Below, piece by piece: positions 45,317 through 54,025 of a stretch of 64,000 nt of DNA. The DNA lies in assembly GCA_022425485.1 (NCBI GenBank), contig JAKMFL010000021.1, positions 1-64,000 of the forward strand, given 5' to 3'. The notes under the pieces are model-generated. The model made no database searches and was not told the origin of the DNA. It was given only the letters and a program-made list of their open reading frames with translations. The stretch comes from Alphaproteobacteria bacterium (GTDB taxonomy: Bacteria; Pseudomonadota; Alphaproteobacteria; Puniceispirillales; Puniceispirillaceae). Positions within the stretch are counted from its first letter, which is position 1; every line of letters begins with the position of its first letter. A program made the translations under genes and the position numbers.

Positions 45317-46021
45317 ATGGCCTATTTATCAGGCGAGAATATGACGGGTGGCTATGGTGATGCGGATATCTTGCATCATTGCAGCATTGGCGTTGAAAAG
45401 GGCGAAATAGCCGTTGTGGTGGGGCCAAACGGTGCCGGCAAATCTACCGCCATGAAAGCCGTCTTTGGGATGTTGCATTTACGTGAAGGCGCTGTGATGC
45501 TGGATGGGGAAGATATCACTTCTCTTATGCCACAAGAACGAGTCTTTAAGGGGATGGGATTTGTGCCGCAGACGCAAAATGTATTTCCCGGCTTAAGTGT
45601 TTTGGAAAATCTGGAGATGGGCGCTTTTATCCGTGATGACGATATCTCTGGGACATTGGAACAGGTTTTTCAGCTTTTTCCAGTTCTAGCGGAAAAGGCA
45701 GAACAGCCTGCTGGCGAATTATCAGGCGGTCAGCGCCAACAAGTTGCGGTAGCGCGGGCGCTGATGACCCGCCCAAAAGTCCTTATGCTGGATGAGCCTA
45801 CCGCAGGTGTCTCGCCTATTGTGATGGATGAGCTGTTTGACCGCATCATTGAGGTAGCACGAACAGGTATTGCCATTTTGATGGTTGAGCAGAATGCTAA
45901 ACAAGCCCTATCTATTGCGGATAAAGGCTTTGTCTTGGTCCAAGGGCGGAACCGCTATACCGATACTGGTGCTGCTTTGCTAGCTGACAAAGATGTGCGC
46001 AAAGCGTTTTTAGGGGGATAG
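45317..46021 (+). CDS. livF: ABC transporter ATP-binding protein, LivF type
   Basis: The second ATPase, 234 residues. Walker A GPNGAGKSTAMKAVFGML, a Q-loop region VPQTQNVFPGLSVLENLEMGAF typical of LivF, the signature LSGGQRQQVAVARALM, Walker B VLMLDEPTAGVSP and the H-loop position VEQNAKQAL (Gln in place of His as in LivF) are present. It is packed between livG (3 bp) and livH (7 bp). Confidence 0.94.
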   Translation: MAYLSGENMTGGYGDADILHHCSIGVEKGEIAVVVGPNGAGKSTAMKAVFGMLHLREGAVMLDGEDITSLMPQERVFKGMGFVPQTQNVFPGLSVLENLEMGAFIRDDDISGTLEQVFQLFPVLAEKAEQPAGELSGGQRQQVAVARALMTRPKVLMLDEPTAGVSPIVMDELFDRIIEVARTGIAILMVEQNAKQALSIADKGFVLVQGRNRYTDTGAALLADKDVRKAFLGG

Positions 46022-46028
46022 AGCCGAT

Positions 46029-47042
46029 ATGACAGATATCCTAAATGCGTTTGTATTGCTCGCAAATTTTGTTTTGATACCCGGTCTTGCCTATGGCAGC
46101 CAGCTTGCTCTTGGTGCGCTTGGTGTTACCATGGTCTATTCTGTATTGCGTTTTTCTAATTTTGCGCATGGCGAGCTTATGTCTTTTGGGGCGATGTTCT
46201 GTGTGTTGATAACTTGGGGTTTGCAATCAGCTGGTATAAGTATCACGCCGCTTCCCACCGCGCTTTTAGCGTTGCCTGCGGCGATACTCCTAACTATCGC
46301 GCTTGCACTTATGACCGACAAGCTGGTCTTTTCCTATTATCGGCGTCAGCGTTCAGAGACAGTTACCTATCTGATTGTTTCCGTTGGTGTGATGTTTTTT
46401 ATAGGCGGGCTAATCCGCTTTATTATCGGGCCAGATGACCGTGTGTTTGCGGATGGGCAGCGGTTTTTACTAAAGGCGCGCACCTTTAAAGACGCAACAG
46501 GTCTTAGCGAAGGTTTAGCCATTAAAACATCGCAAGGCGTAACCATTATACTGGCCTTTGTGGTGGTGGCAGCCCTATTTTGGTTTTTAAACCGCACCAA
46601 AACGGGTAAATCTATGCGTGCCTATTCTGATAATGAAGATTTGGCGCTGCTCTCTGGCATTAACCCTGAACGGGTAGTAATGATTACGTGGATTATTACT
46701 GGCGCGTTAGCAGCATTGGCAGGCACTTTATACGGCCTTGATAAAAGCTATAAGCCGTTCACCTATCTATCGTTATTATTGCCGATTTTTGCTTCTGCCA
46801 TTGTTGGCGGTGTTGGCAGCCCCATAGGCGCTATCGCTGGGGGGTATGTGATCGCATTTTCTGAATTGCTGGTTACCTTTGCCTATAAAAAAGTTATTAG
46901 CTATCTAACCTTTGAGCAGGTCGTCCCAGAAGGGCTGGTTCAGCTATTATCAACTGATTATAAAATTGCCGTATCTTTCGTGATTTTATTGATCGTCTTA
47001 TTGATTAGACCGACAGGGTTGTTTTCGGGAAAAACAATTTAG
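46029..47042 (+). CDS. livH: ABC transporter permease, LivH type
   Basis: An inner-membrane channel subunit of 337 residues with about eight helices. The early segment GSQLALGALGVTMVYSVLRFSNFAHGELMSFGA and the late ASAIVGGVGSPIGAIAGGYVIAFSE are family hallmarks, including the EAA-like cytoplasmic loop. It is longer than E. coli LivH by some 30 residues because of a loop around the FIIGPDDRVFADGQ segment. It is followed by livM after 24 bp. Confidence 0.93.
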   Translation: MTDILNAFVLLANFVLIPGLAYGSQLALGALGVTMVYSVLRFSNFAHGELMSFGAMFCVLITWGLQSAGISITPLPTALLALPAAILLTIALALMTDKLVFSYYRRQRSETVTYLIVSVGVMFFIGGLIRFIIGPDDRVFADGQRFLLKARTFKDATGLSEGLAIKTSQGVTIILAFVVVAALFWFLNRTKTGKSMRAYSDNEDLALLSGINPERVVMITWIITGALAALAGTLYGLDKSYKPFTYLSLLLPIFASAIVGGVGSPIGAIAGGYVIAFSELLVTFAYKKVISYLTFEQVVPEGLVQLLSTDYKIAVSFVILLIVLLIRPTGLFSGKTI

Positions 47043-47066
47043 CGGCGAGTAAGTGGAAATACAGGA

Positions 47067-48404
47067 ATGAATACGCCATCTGATGACACAAAAAAAAGAC
47101 AGGAACGCAATCTGACGCTTTTTGGTGTGTTGGTTGTATTATTTGTGTTTGTAGGCATGGCACAAAGCTGGAATGTTTCTCTGGCTATTCTGAATTTATG
47201 TCTGATTTCTGCGATTATGACACTTGGTGTAAATATCCAATGGGGATATGCGGGCATTGTTAATTTCGGTGTGATGGGGTTTGCCGCGCTTGGTGGTCTG
47301 GCAGGTGTGCTGGTATCCATGCCTCCGGTTGCGGCTAGCTGGCAGGCAGGAGGGCCAGAACTATTACTAGGCGGGGCGATTATTATGATCACCATCGTGC
47401 TGGCGGTATTTGCGGCTAGCAAAACCCAACATTTGGGGCGCTGGCGGTTCTGGATAATTGTTGGAGTTAGCCTGACAGGCTATTTCCTATTGCGGCTGCT
47501 GGTAGACCCAGCCATTGAAGCAATCGAATCAATTAATCCGGCAAAGGCTGGGCATATTGGCGGGCTAGGTTTGCCTATTTTGTTATCGTGGGTGGTTGGC
47601 GGCATTTTTGCGGCGGGGGCAGCCTATGTTATTGGCAAGGCATCGCTTGGTTTGCGCTCTGACTACCTCGCTATCGCAACATTAGGTATTTCTGAAATTG
47701 TCGTTTATGTGCTGAAAAATGAAGATTGGCTGGCACGCGGCGTCAAGAACGTAAATGGTTTGCCGCGTCCTGTACCCTATGAGGTAGATTTGCAAGCTAC
47801 CGCTTGGGTTTCCGAGCTTGCCGCAAGGTTAGGTGCAGATGTTAACGAGCTGTCTTCGATAATCGTCAAGCTATGTTATGCTGGGCTATTTATTCTCGTT
47901 CTGGCGATTTTATTCTGGTTGTTTGAAACAGCTTTGCGCTCGCCATGGGGACGGATGATGCGCGCTATTCGCGATAATGAGGTTGCCGCCAATGCTATGG
48001 GCAAGCATGTGACCGCCAAACACTTACAAGTTTTTGTGTTGGGATCAGCTGTAATTGGGGTTGCTGGGGCGATGCTGACAACCCTAGATGGCCAGTTTAC
48101 ACCGCATTCCTATTTGCCCCTTCGCTTTACTTTTTTGATTTGGATTATGGTGATTGTTGGCGGCTCTGGGAATAATTTTGGCTCGGTATTAGGCGGCTTT
48201 ATTATCTGGTTCTTTTGGGTTGAATCTGAGCCCCTTGGCCTCTGGTTAATGGACGTCATTACCATGCCGTTAGACGCCAATAATCCTTTGAAGATGCATC
48301 TTTTGGCGTCAGCAGCGCATATGCGCCTGATGACAATGGGATTATTGATGTTGTTGATGTTGCGTTTCGCACCGCAAGGGTTAATCCCCGAAATAAAGAG
48401 ATAA
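47067..48404 (+). CDS. livM: ABC transporter permease, LivM type
   Basis: The second permease subunit, 445 residues. Hydrophobic helices alternate with the conserved GVNIQWGYAGIVNFGVMGFAALGG and SLGLRSDYLAIATLGISEIV, and the cytoplasmic SPWGRMMRAIRDNEVAANAMGKHV. The C-terminal end GLLMLLMLRFAPQGLIPE is typical. An insert of about 60 residues near residues 90-160 makes it longer than usual. Last gene of the five-gene operon; a dehydrogenase follows after 39 bp. Confidence 0.93.
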   Translation: MNTPSDDTKKRQERNLTLFGVLVVLFVFVGMAQSWNVSLAILNLCLISAIMTLGVNIQWGYAGIVNFGVMGFAALGGLAGVLVSMPPVAASWQAGGPELLLGGAIIMITIVLAVFAASKTQHLGRWRFWIIVGVSLTGYFLLRLLVDPAIEAIESINPAKAGHIGGLGLPILLSWVVGGIFAAGAAYVIGKASLGLRSDYLAIATLGISEIVVYVLKNEDWLARGVKNVNGLPRPVPYEVDLQATAWVSELAARLGADVNELSSIIVKLCYAGLFILVLAILFWLFETALRSPWGRMMRAIRDNEVAANAMGKHVTAKHLQVFVLGSAVIGVAGAMLTTLDGQFTPHSYLPLRFTFLIWIMVIVGGSGNNFGSVLGGFIIWFFWVESEPLGLWLMDVITMPLDANNPLKMHLLASAAHMRLMTMGLLMLLMLRFAPQGLIPEIKR

Positions 48405-48443
48405 CGCTTTAATCGGTAAATTCATAAAATTAGGAGACAAGCG

Positions 48444-49412
48444 ATGACCAGGGCAAAAGAAGATAAAGCGGTTGGTTTCATTGGGCTTGGGAATGTTGGC
48501 GCTAAGCTCGCTGGATCGTTGCTACGCAATGGTGCTGACCTTACCATTCGGGATCTGGATGAGGCCGCAGCGGCCCCCTTGCTAGCGGCAGGGGCTAAAT
48601 GGGGTAAAAGCCCTGCTGAAATGGCATCAGCTTGCGATATAATTATTACGTGTTTGCCTTCGCCTGTGATAAGTGCGGCTGTGCTTGAAGCAGAAGATGG
48701 CCTGCTTGCTGGTTTTAGAAAAGGGTGTATCTGGGCAGAGATGAGCACCACAGATGAGACCGAGATTCACCGATTATCTGCGAAGGTGGCTGCGGTTGGC
48801 GGGCGTGCTGTTGACTGTCCAGTGTCAGGGGGGTGTCACCGCGCAGCAACAGGAAATATTTCTATCTTCGCGGGATGTGAGCGCGAGGTGTTTGATGACA
48901 TGCTGCCGTTCTTGACCAAAATGGGACGACGGATTTTACATACTGGCCCTCTTGGTTCTGCAACAGTGCTTAAAGTCGTAACTAATTATTTGGCAACGGC
49001 TAATCTTCTATCTGTTGCCGAAGCGCTATCTACCTGTAAGGCAGCAGGCATGGATATGCGCACCAGCTATGAAGCCATAGCAATATCTAGCGGGACCAGC
49101 TTTGTACATGAAACCGAAGGGCAGGTTATTTTAAATGGTAGCCGTGATATTAATTTTACGATGGATCTGGTGCTAAAGGATATTAGCCTGTTTCAGGATG
49201 TTGCCATCCGGTCTGGCTTGCAATTGGAGCTTGCCCCCTTTCTGGTAGAAATCTTTAAAGATGGTATTGAAAAATACGGACCGCGTGAATTCTCTCCCAA
49301 CATTATTCGCCGTCTAGAAGAGGCCCACGGTCTGGATGTAAGTGCAGCAGGCTTTCCAAATGAAATCACTGACGATGAGCCTGAAGAATCAGGCTATGAG
49401 GTTATTATATAA
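48444..49412 (+). CDS. NAD(P)-dependent beta-hydroxyacid dehydrogenase (3-hydroxyisobutyrate dehydrogenase family)
   Basis: A 322-residue oxidoreductase. The cofactor motif is GFIGLGNVGAKLAGSLLRNGADL, the substrate loop is DCPVSGGCHRAATGNISIF (family DAPVSGG) and the catalytic lysine lies in LKVVTNYLATANLL. A longer C-terminus than usual ends in acidic residues (DDEPEESGYEV). The short 39-bp gap to livM suggests read-through from the transporter, so it may act on a compound that the transporter brings in (inference). The exact hydroxyacid is unknown. Confidence 0.82.
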   Translation: MTRAKEDKAVGFIGLGNVGAKLAGSLLRNGADLTIRDLDEAAAAPLLAAGAKWGKSPAEMASACDIIITCLPSPVISAAVLEAEDGLLAGFRKGCIWAEMSTTDETEIHRLSAKVAAVGGRAVDCPVSGGCHRAATGNISIFAGCEREVFDDMLPFLTKMGRRILHTGPLGSATVLKVVTNYLATANLLSVAEALSTCKAAGMDMRTSYEAIAISSGTSFVHETEGQVILNGSRDINFTMDLVLKDISLFQDVAIRSGLQLELAPFLVEIFKDGIEKYGPREFSPNIIRRLEEAHGLDVSAAGFPNEITDDEPEESGYEVII

Positions 49413-49413
49413 A

Positions 49414-49434
49414 AAAACCGCTGACGGTTTTATA
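49414..49434. terminator. Rho-independent terminator after the dehydrogenase
   Basis: AAAACCG and CGGTTTT pair around a CTGA tetraloop, with an A-tract before and T residues after. It starts right after the stop codon and can serve the convergent rhodanese gene as well. Confidence 0.75.
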
Positions 49435-49483
49435 CCCGTTTTAACCCCTATGCCGCTGCTGATTTATCTTTGGTGCTCCAGTT

Positions 49484-49888
49484 TTATCTTTGATTCCAGG
49501 GCAACTGGTGATATTTCCACCCATTTGTAAGACTGCGATGATTCTGGCTATCCAAATCCCCTTCAAAACCTTCGCGCACATTGCAGACCTTTTCAAACCC
49601 GTTCTGAACAAGGCTCATACACGCCGCTGCAGAACGTGCGCCAGACCGGCAAATCACAAAAATTTCTGTATCTGCGCTTGCCTGCTCTTGGCACTGATTA
49701 ACAAAATTTAAATTTTGCTGGCCTGTAATATCGCTCCACTCGATAAGAGCAAGCTGTCCCTTGGTTTCGCGAATATCAGGGATACCCACATAGACCCATT
49801 CAGCGCGGGTGCGGCAGTCTATCAGAAGGCTATTTTTGTTTTCTGTGAGCGCGTGATAGACCTCTTTTGGGCTCAATTCGGTAAACAT
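49484..49888 (-). CDS. Rhodanese-domain sulfurtransferase
   Basis: A single rhodanese domain of 134 residues. It begins MFTELSPKEVYHAL and has LLIDCRTRAEWVYVGIPDI; the active-site loop is ICRSGARSAAAC with the catalytic cysteine. Such proteins move sulfane sulfur or may act in cyanide or redox handling. It is divergent from acuI and close to DMSP genes, but no sulfur-specific link can be shown. Confidence 0.9.
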   Translation of the reverse strand: MFTELSPKEVYHALTENKNSLLIDCRTRAEWVYVGIPDIRETKGQLALIEWSDITGQQNLNFVNQCQEQASADTEIFVICRSGARSAAACMSLVQNGFEKVCNVREGFEGDLDSQNHRSLTNGWKYHQLPWNQR

Positions 49889-49987
49889 ATTTGTTCCTGA
49901 CTTTCTTTATGGGTGCGTTTTTTGTAGGGTATAGTCTGGCTAGAGTGCCAGATTTTTTAGCAAACGAAAAGTTTGGGGAGATACTTT

Positions 49988-50989
49988 ATGTTTGATGCGC
50001 TGGTGTTAGAACAGGATGATGCAGGAAAAACACGTGTCGAAATCCGTCAGGTTGATAATGATTTTCTGGGTGAGGATGGCGAGGTTTTGGTCGCGGTAGA
50101 ATATGCCGGCGTGAATTATAAAGACGGTCTGTGCATTAATGGTTTAGGGCGTTTAATCCGTGAATTTCCACGCATTCCCGGTGTTGAATTTTCAGGAGAA
50201 GTTCTGGAAAGTCGTGATGCCCGCTACAAGCAGGGTGATAAGGTTATTGCTACTGGGTGGCGCATTGGTGAGGTAAGCCATGGCGGCTATGCGCAGCGCG
50301 CACGTATTAAGGCTGATCAGCTTGTGCCACTGCCAGCTTCGATGACTACCCGTCAGGCAATGATATTTGGCACACCCGGCCTTACTGCGATGTTTGGATT
50401 GCAAGCGCTAGAGGCGCATGGCTTGACCCCACCAAAAGGAGATGAAGTTCCAGAGGTTTTAGTTACTGGCGCGGCTGGCGGGGTAGGTTCTATCTCTGTT
50501 GCATTGCTATCAGCGCTAGGCTACCGCGTGGCCGCGGTCACTGGCCGGATAGATGCCTCTGGTGACTTTTTACGAAAAATGGGCGCGCATACTCTAATCG
50601 CTCGTGATGAACTTTCTGAGACTTCATCCAGACCATTGGAGAGTGAGCTTTGGCTTTCTTGTATAGATAATGTGGGCGGACAGATGCTTGCGCGTATTTT
50701 AGGCCAGCTTCGGTATGGGGGCTCGGTGGCCGCTATTGGCAATGCAGGTGGCAATGATTTGCCAGCAAATGTGCTGCCCTTTCTGCTGCGCGGTGTGAAT
50801 TTGCTTGGTATTGATTCTGTATTTCAGCCCTATGCAAATAGAGTGACAGCTTGGCAGCGACTTGCGTCGCAATTTCCAATGGAAAAACTGGAGGAAATTG
50901 TTACTGAAATCAACCTAGGGTCGCTTGAGGAAACAAGCAAAGCGATATTGAAAGGAGAGATACAGGGGCGTTGTCTCGTCTGTCTGTAG
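49988..50989 (+). CDS. acuI: Acrylyl-CoA reductase (AcuI/YhdH family)
   Basis: A zinc-free medium-chain reductase of about 333 residues. It matches E. coli YhdH along its length (remembered family pattern): GVNYKDGLCINGLGRLIREFPRIPGVEFSGEV, TGWRIGEVSHGGYAQRARI, the cofactor site VTGAAGGVGSISVALLSALGYRVAAVTG, and IGNAGGNDLPANVLPFLLRGVNLLGIDSV. In DMSP-using bacteria this enzyme reduces acryloyl-CoA to propionyl-CoA with NADPH. The ATG at 49988 follows GGGGAG and is preferred to the upstream start. dddP lies 0.9 kb away on the same strand, supporting the acrylate role. Confidence 0.87.
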   Translation: MFDALVLEQDDAGKTRVEIRQVDNDFLGEDGEVLVAVEYAGVNYKDGLCINGLGRLIREFPRIPGVEFSGEVLESRDARYKQGDKVIATGWRIGEVSHGGYAQRARIKADQLVPLPASMTTRQAMIFGTPGLTAMFGLQALEAHGLTPPKGDEVPEVLVTGAAGGVGSISVALLSALGYRVAAVTGRIDASGDFLRKMGAHTLIARDELSETSSRPLESELWLSCIDNVGGQMLARILGQLRYGGSVAAIGNAGGNDLPANVLPFLLRGVNLLGIDSVFQPYANRVTAWQRLASQFPMEKLEEIVTEINLGSLEETSKAILKGEIQGRCLVCL

Positions 50990-51091
50990 GGTCCGATAGT
51001 CTGATAGGCATGTTTTTAGCGATCATGTGGTAAGGCGGGTCTGGCTCTCGAGTTAAAAAGCGAAAGAAGGGCTAAGCGATAGAAGGCCTAA

Positions 51092-51650
51092 AGACAGCTA
51101 AAAGCAGTTCAGACAAAAGGACAGGCTGAAGTGCGTATTGGCGGGCGCCCTTTTTTGGTAGGGGGCAGGGATGGTGCAGGATCTAAAGGCCCGCATCACA
51201 GCAGAATATATTGCCGATCTTCGCTGCGATTTTCTGGTACTACATAGCCCTATTGATAGCATTGTAGGCATTGAAAATGCAGCTGAAATATTTGCCCATG
51301 CGAAACATCCAAAATCCTTTGTCTCTTTAGATAAGACCAACCATCTGCTAGCCAATGCAGGAGACGCCAATTTTGCCGCAGAGGTTATTTCTAGCTGGGC
51401 GCAAAGTTGCCTGCCGAGGGCGGAAAAACTTAACCCCTCCAAAGAAGGAGACGCGCTGGTAAGTGCAAGCCCTGATAGTGATTTTGCTTATTATATCCTA
51501 GCAGGAAGCTATCTGATGCGTGCAGATGAGCCAGATACGGTTCCGGGCGGTTTGGATGGCAGGCCTCCCCCTTACGACTTTCTGCTAGCTGGGCTTGTTG
51601 CCTGTACCGCAATGACGTTGCGGTTATATGCCTGGTGCATAAATCGCTAG
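51092..51650 (+). pseudogene. Broken alpha/beta-hydrolase-OsmC fusion gene
   Basis: The long frame (51171-51650) encodes the tail of an alpha/beta hydrolase (FLVLHSPIDSIVGIENAAEIF, with a final LDKTNHLL His) joined to the start of an OsmC domain (PPPYDFLLAGLVACTAMTLRLYA). Before it, in another frame, GQAEVRIGGRPFLV fits the residues just upstream in such fusions, so a frameshift lies near the T6/G5 runs at about 51150-51170. Around 200 N-terminal residues and most of the OsmC domain are missing. Intact members are single proteins of about 400 residues. It is therefore a decaying gene between acuI and dddP, not an active enzyme. Confidence 0.8.
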
Positions 51651-51861
51651 AAGCGGGCATTCAGGTCACTACCAGCTTGTCTTAAGCCTCGTTTTTACCT
51701 CTAAAATTGCTTCTTTTTCGACATTTATCTGTAAAACTGTCGCCTCTTGAACTTGTGTTTCGCTAAAAGTTTGTCACCCTAAAAATGGAATGACGCTGAA
51801 GCTGGATGGCGACATTTTTTGAGAAAAAAGCGAGCAGCTTTTTAAGGCAGGAGATTTAATC

Positions 51862-53190
51862 ATGAATTCTTTTGTTATGGGTTCTAACCGAAAAATTGAT
51901 CCCTCACGGCGGGCGCACTTACGGCCCGATGGCACCACTCTTGATAATGACCGGTGTGAAATTGGCCCCACTGGGCTGGCTTTTTCAGAATGGCAGGAGG
52001 CTGGTATCACGCCGCCTGACTTGCCAGCTTTGCGTGAATACCGGTTATCGCGGTTACAAGAACAGATAAAAGCCCATGATTGTGCAGGCTTGCTGCTGTT
52101 TGATCCGCTGAATATCCGCTATGCAACAGATAGCTCGAATATGCAACTTTGGACGGCTCATAATGCGGCACGTGCCTGTTTTGTGCCGCCTTCTGGCAAG
52201 ATGGTATTGTTTGATTTCCATTCCTGTGCACATCTATCTGCGCATTTGCCTCTGGTTGGTGAAGTGCGGGGCGGTGCTTCCTTCTTCTATTTTGAAACGG
52301 GTGATCGCACAGAGGAGCATGCAAATCTCTTTGCTGATCAAATTATGTCTCTTATGGCGATACATGGCGGCAAGAATAAGCGGCTAGCGGTGGATAAGAT
52401 TGAAAATGCGGGCTTTGCAGCCCTGACCCGCAAAGGCGTGCAACTGCTAGATGGCCAGGTGCTAAGCGAACATGCGCGTTCCATAAAGAATGAAAATGAA
52501 GTAAATGCGATGCGCTGCGCTATTCATGCTTGTGAGCGTGCGGTCGATGAAATGCGCAGGGCGGTGGTGCCAGGTGTTACCGAAAATGATGTTTGGGCGG
52601 TTTTGCATGCTGGCAGTATCAAACGCGGCGGTGAATGGATTGAAACGCGGATATTATCCTCTGGGCCGCGCACCAACCCATGGTTTCAGGAATGTGGTCC
52701 CCGAATTATGGAAGCTGGTGATATGCTGGCTTTTGATACGGATTTGGTCTCAACTTATGGCTATTGCTGTGATATTTCGCGCTCATGGGTTGTCGGGGAT
52801 GTCATGCCAACGAATGATCAAAAAACCTTATATAAAATCGCTTATGAGCATGTCATGCATAATATTGCGATGCTAAAGCCCGGGATGGGCTTTTTTGAGG
52901 CGACCCAAAAGGCCCACCGCTTGCCGGAAGCTTACCGCGCACTGCGTTATGGGGTTTTGGCGCATGGGGTAGGGTTATGTGATGAGTATCCTTCCATTCG
53001 CTATCCAGAAGATGTCACGCATTACGGCTATGGCGGCCAGCTAGAGGTTGGCATGATTTTGAGTGTTGAGGCCTATATTGGCGCAGAAGGCGGCAGAGAA
53101 GGCGTTAAGCTAGAAGAACAGGTGGTTATCACTGAAAAGGGCGCAGAAGCTTTATCGTGCTATCCGTATGAAGCAGATTTACTGAGTTAG
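51862..53190 (+). CDS. dddP: DMSP lyase DddP (M24 metallopeptidase-like fold)
   Basis: Cleaves dimethylsulfoniopropionate to dimethyl sulfide and acrylate. 442 residues, the usual DddP length. The N-terminal RKIDPSRRAHL, DNDRCEIGPTGLAF and FDPLNIRYATDSSNMQLWTAHNAAR are DddP-specific, and GGEWIETRILSSGPRTNPWFQECGP matches the active-site region. Metal ligands expected for the family are all present: Asp292, Asp294, Asp304, His368, Glu403 and Glu418 (my count). AGGAG precedes the ATG. It lacks peptidase-type partners, and acuI lies upstream, which supports a DMSP-to-propionyl-CoA route. Confidence 0.9.
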   Translation: MNSFVMGSNRKIDPSRRAHLRPDGTTLDNDRCEIGPTGLAFSEWQEAGITPPDLPALREYRLSRLQEQIKAHDCAGLLLFDPLNIRYATDSSNMQLWTAHNAARACFVPPSGKMVLFDFHSCAHLSAHLPLVGEVRGGASFFYFETGDRTEEHANLFADQIMSLMAIHGGKNKRLAVDKIENAGFAALTRKGVQLLDGQVLSEHARSIKNENEVNAMRCAIHACERAVDEMRRAVVPGVTENDVWAVLHAGSIKRGGEWIETRILSSGPRTNPWFQECGPRIMEAGDMLAFDTDLVSTYGYCCDISRSWVVGDVMPTNDQKTLYKIAYEHVMHNIAMLKPGMGFFEATQKAHRLPEAYRALRYGVLAHGVGLCDEYPSIRYPEDVTHYGYGGQLEVGMILSVEAYIGAEGGREGVKLEEQVVITEKGAEALSCYPYEADLLS

Positions 53191-53201
53191 GAGGTTTGCT
53201 A

Positions 53202-53747
53202 TTACGCGCCTTTTTGCACAAAGCCTATATGCGGCAGATTGCGCCCTTGCTGGGCATAATCAATGCCATAGCCAATAACAAACTCATCTGGAATATCAAA
53301 GCCTGTCCAGCGGATATCCACCTCTATCTCACGCCGCGAGGGCTTATTGAGGAGCGTGCAGACAGACAGGCTAGACGGGCCTCTGGTCTGCATAATCTTC
53401 AGCACCTGCGCCAGAGTATAGCCAGTATCAATGATATCCTCGACGACCAGCACATCACGATTATGGATATTGGTTTCTAAATCTTTTAAGATTTTCACTT
53501 GCCGAGAGGATATAGTGGCGTCGCCATAGCTGGATACCGTCATAAAATCCACCTCAACAGGCAGGTTTAACCGGCGCACCAGATCAGCAATAAAAATAAA
53601 GGATCCGCGCAGAAGGCCCACCACAACAAGCTGTTCTGTATTTGGATAACTTTCCGTTATCTGTTTAGCAAGCTGGTTAACGCGGGCGGTGATTTCCGTC
53701 TCGGAAATTAGGATCTCAACATGATCATCACCGGTAAGAACAGACAT
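53202..53747 (-). CDS. hpt: Hypoxanthine phosphoribosyltransferase
   Basis: Salvages hypoxanthine (and guanine) to IMP/GMP. 181 residues. The early VVVGLLRGSFIFIADLVRRL, the flexible-loop SSYGDATISSRQVKILKDL and the PRPP loop VLVVEDIIDTGYTLAQV are conserved; IPDEFVIGYGIDYAQQGRNLPHIG is the usual C-terminal segment. It converges with dddP, only 11 bp between stops. The 278 bp upstream hold a repeat but no other gene. Confidence 0.95.
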   Translation of the reverse strand: MSVLTGDDHVEILISETEITARVNQLAKQITESYPNTEQLVVVGLLRGSFIFIADLVRRLNLPVEVDFMTVSSYGDATISSRQVKILKDLETNIHNRDVLVVEDIIDTGYTLAQVLKIMQTRGPSSLSVCTLLNKPSRREIEVDIRWTGFDIPDEFVIGYGIDYAQQGRNLPHIGFVQKGA

Positions 53748-53874
53748 GTTTTAACCTCTTGTTCTAGACAACGCCTCTTACGCACTTATCACGCCAATTA
53801 ACAGGCTCGTAATTTTGATAAACTCCGCGCAAGCTAGCATAGCATGACCACGCGCTAGGGACAGAAAAAAATTA

Positions 53875-53922
53875 CCTTAAATCACTTTTGCCTTAAATCA
53901 ATTTTACCTTACATCACTTTTA
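53875..53922. repeat. 16-bp tandem repeat, 3 copies
   Basis: CCTTAAATCACTTTTG, CCTTAAATCAATTTTA and CCTTACATCACTTTTA lie between the divergent hpt and dehydrogenase genes. The rest of this gap shows no clear promoter or gene. Confidence 0.8.
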
Positions 53923-54025
53923 TAAGATGTGCTTGTAAAGCACTGGACTTGCCTGCCCTACCCGCCCTATTCTGTGGTCGGGAATTTTAGATAGTTTAAT
54001 ATGATAGAGCAGATGGAGAGCGAAT

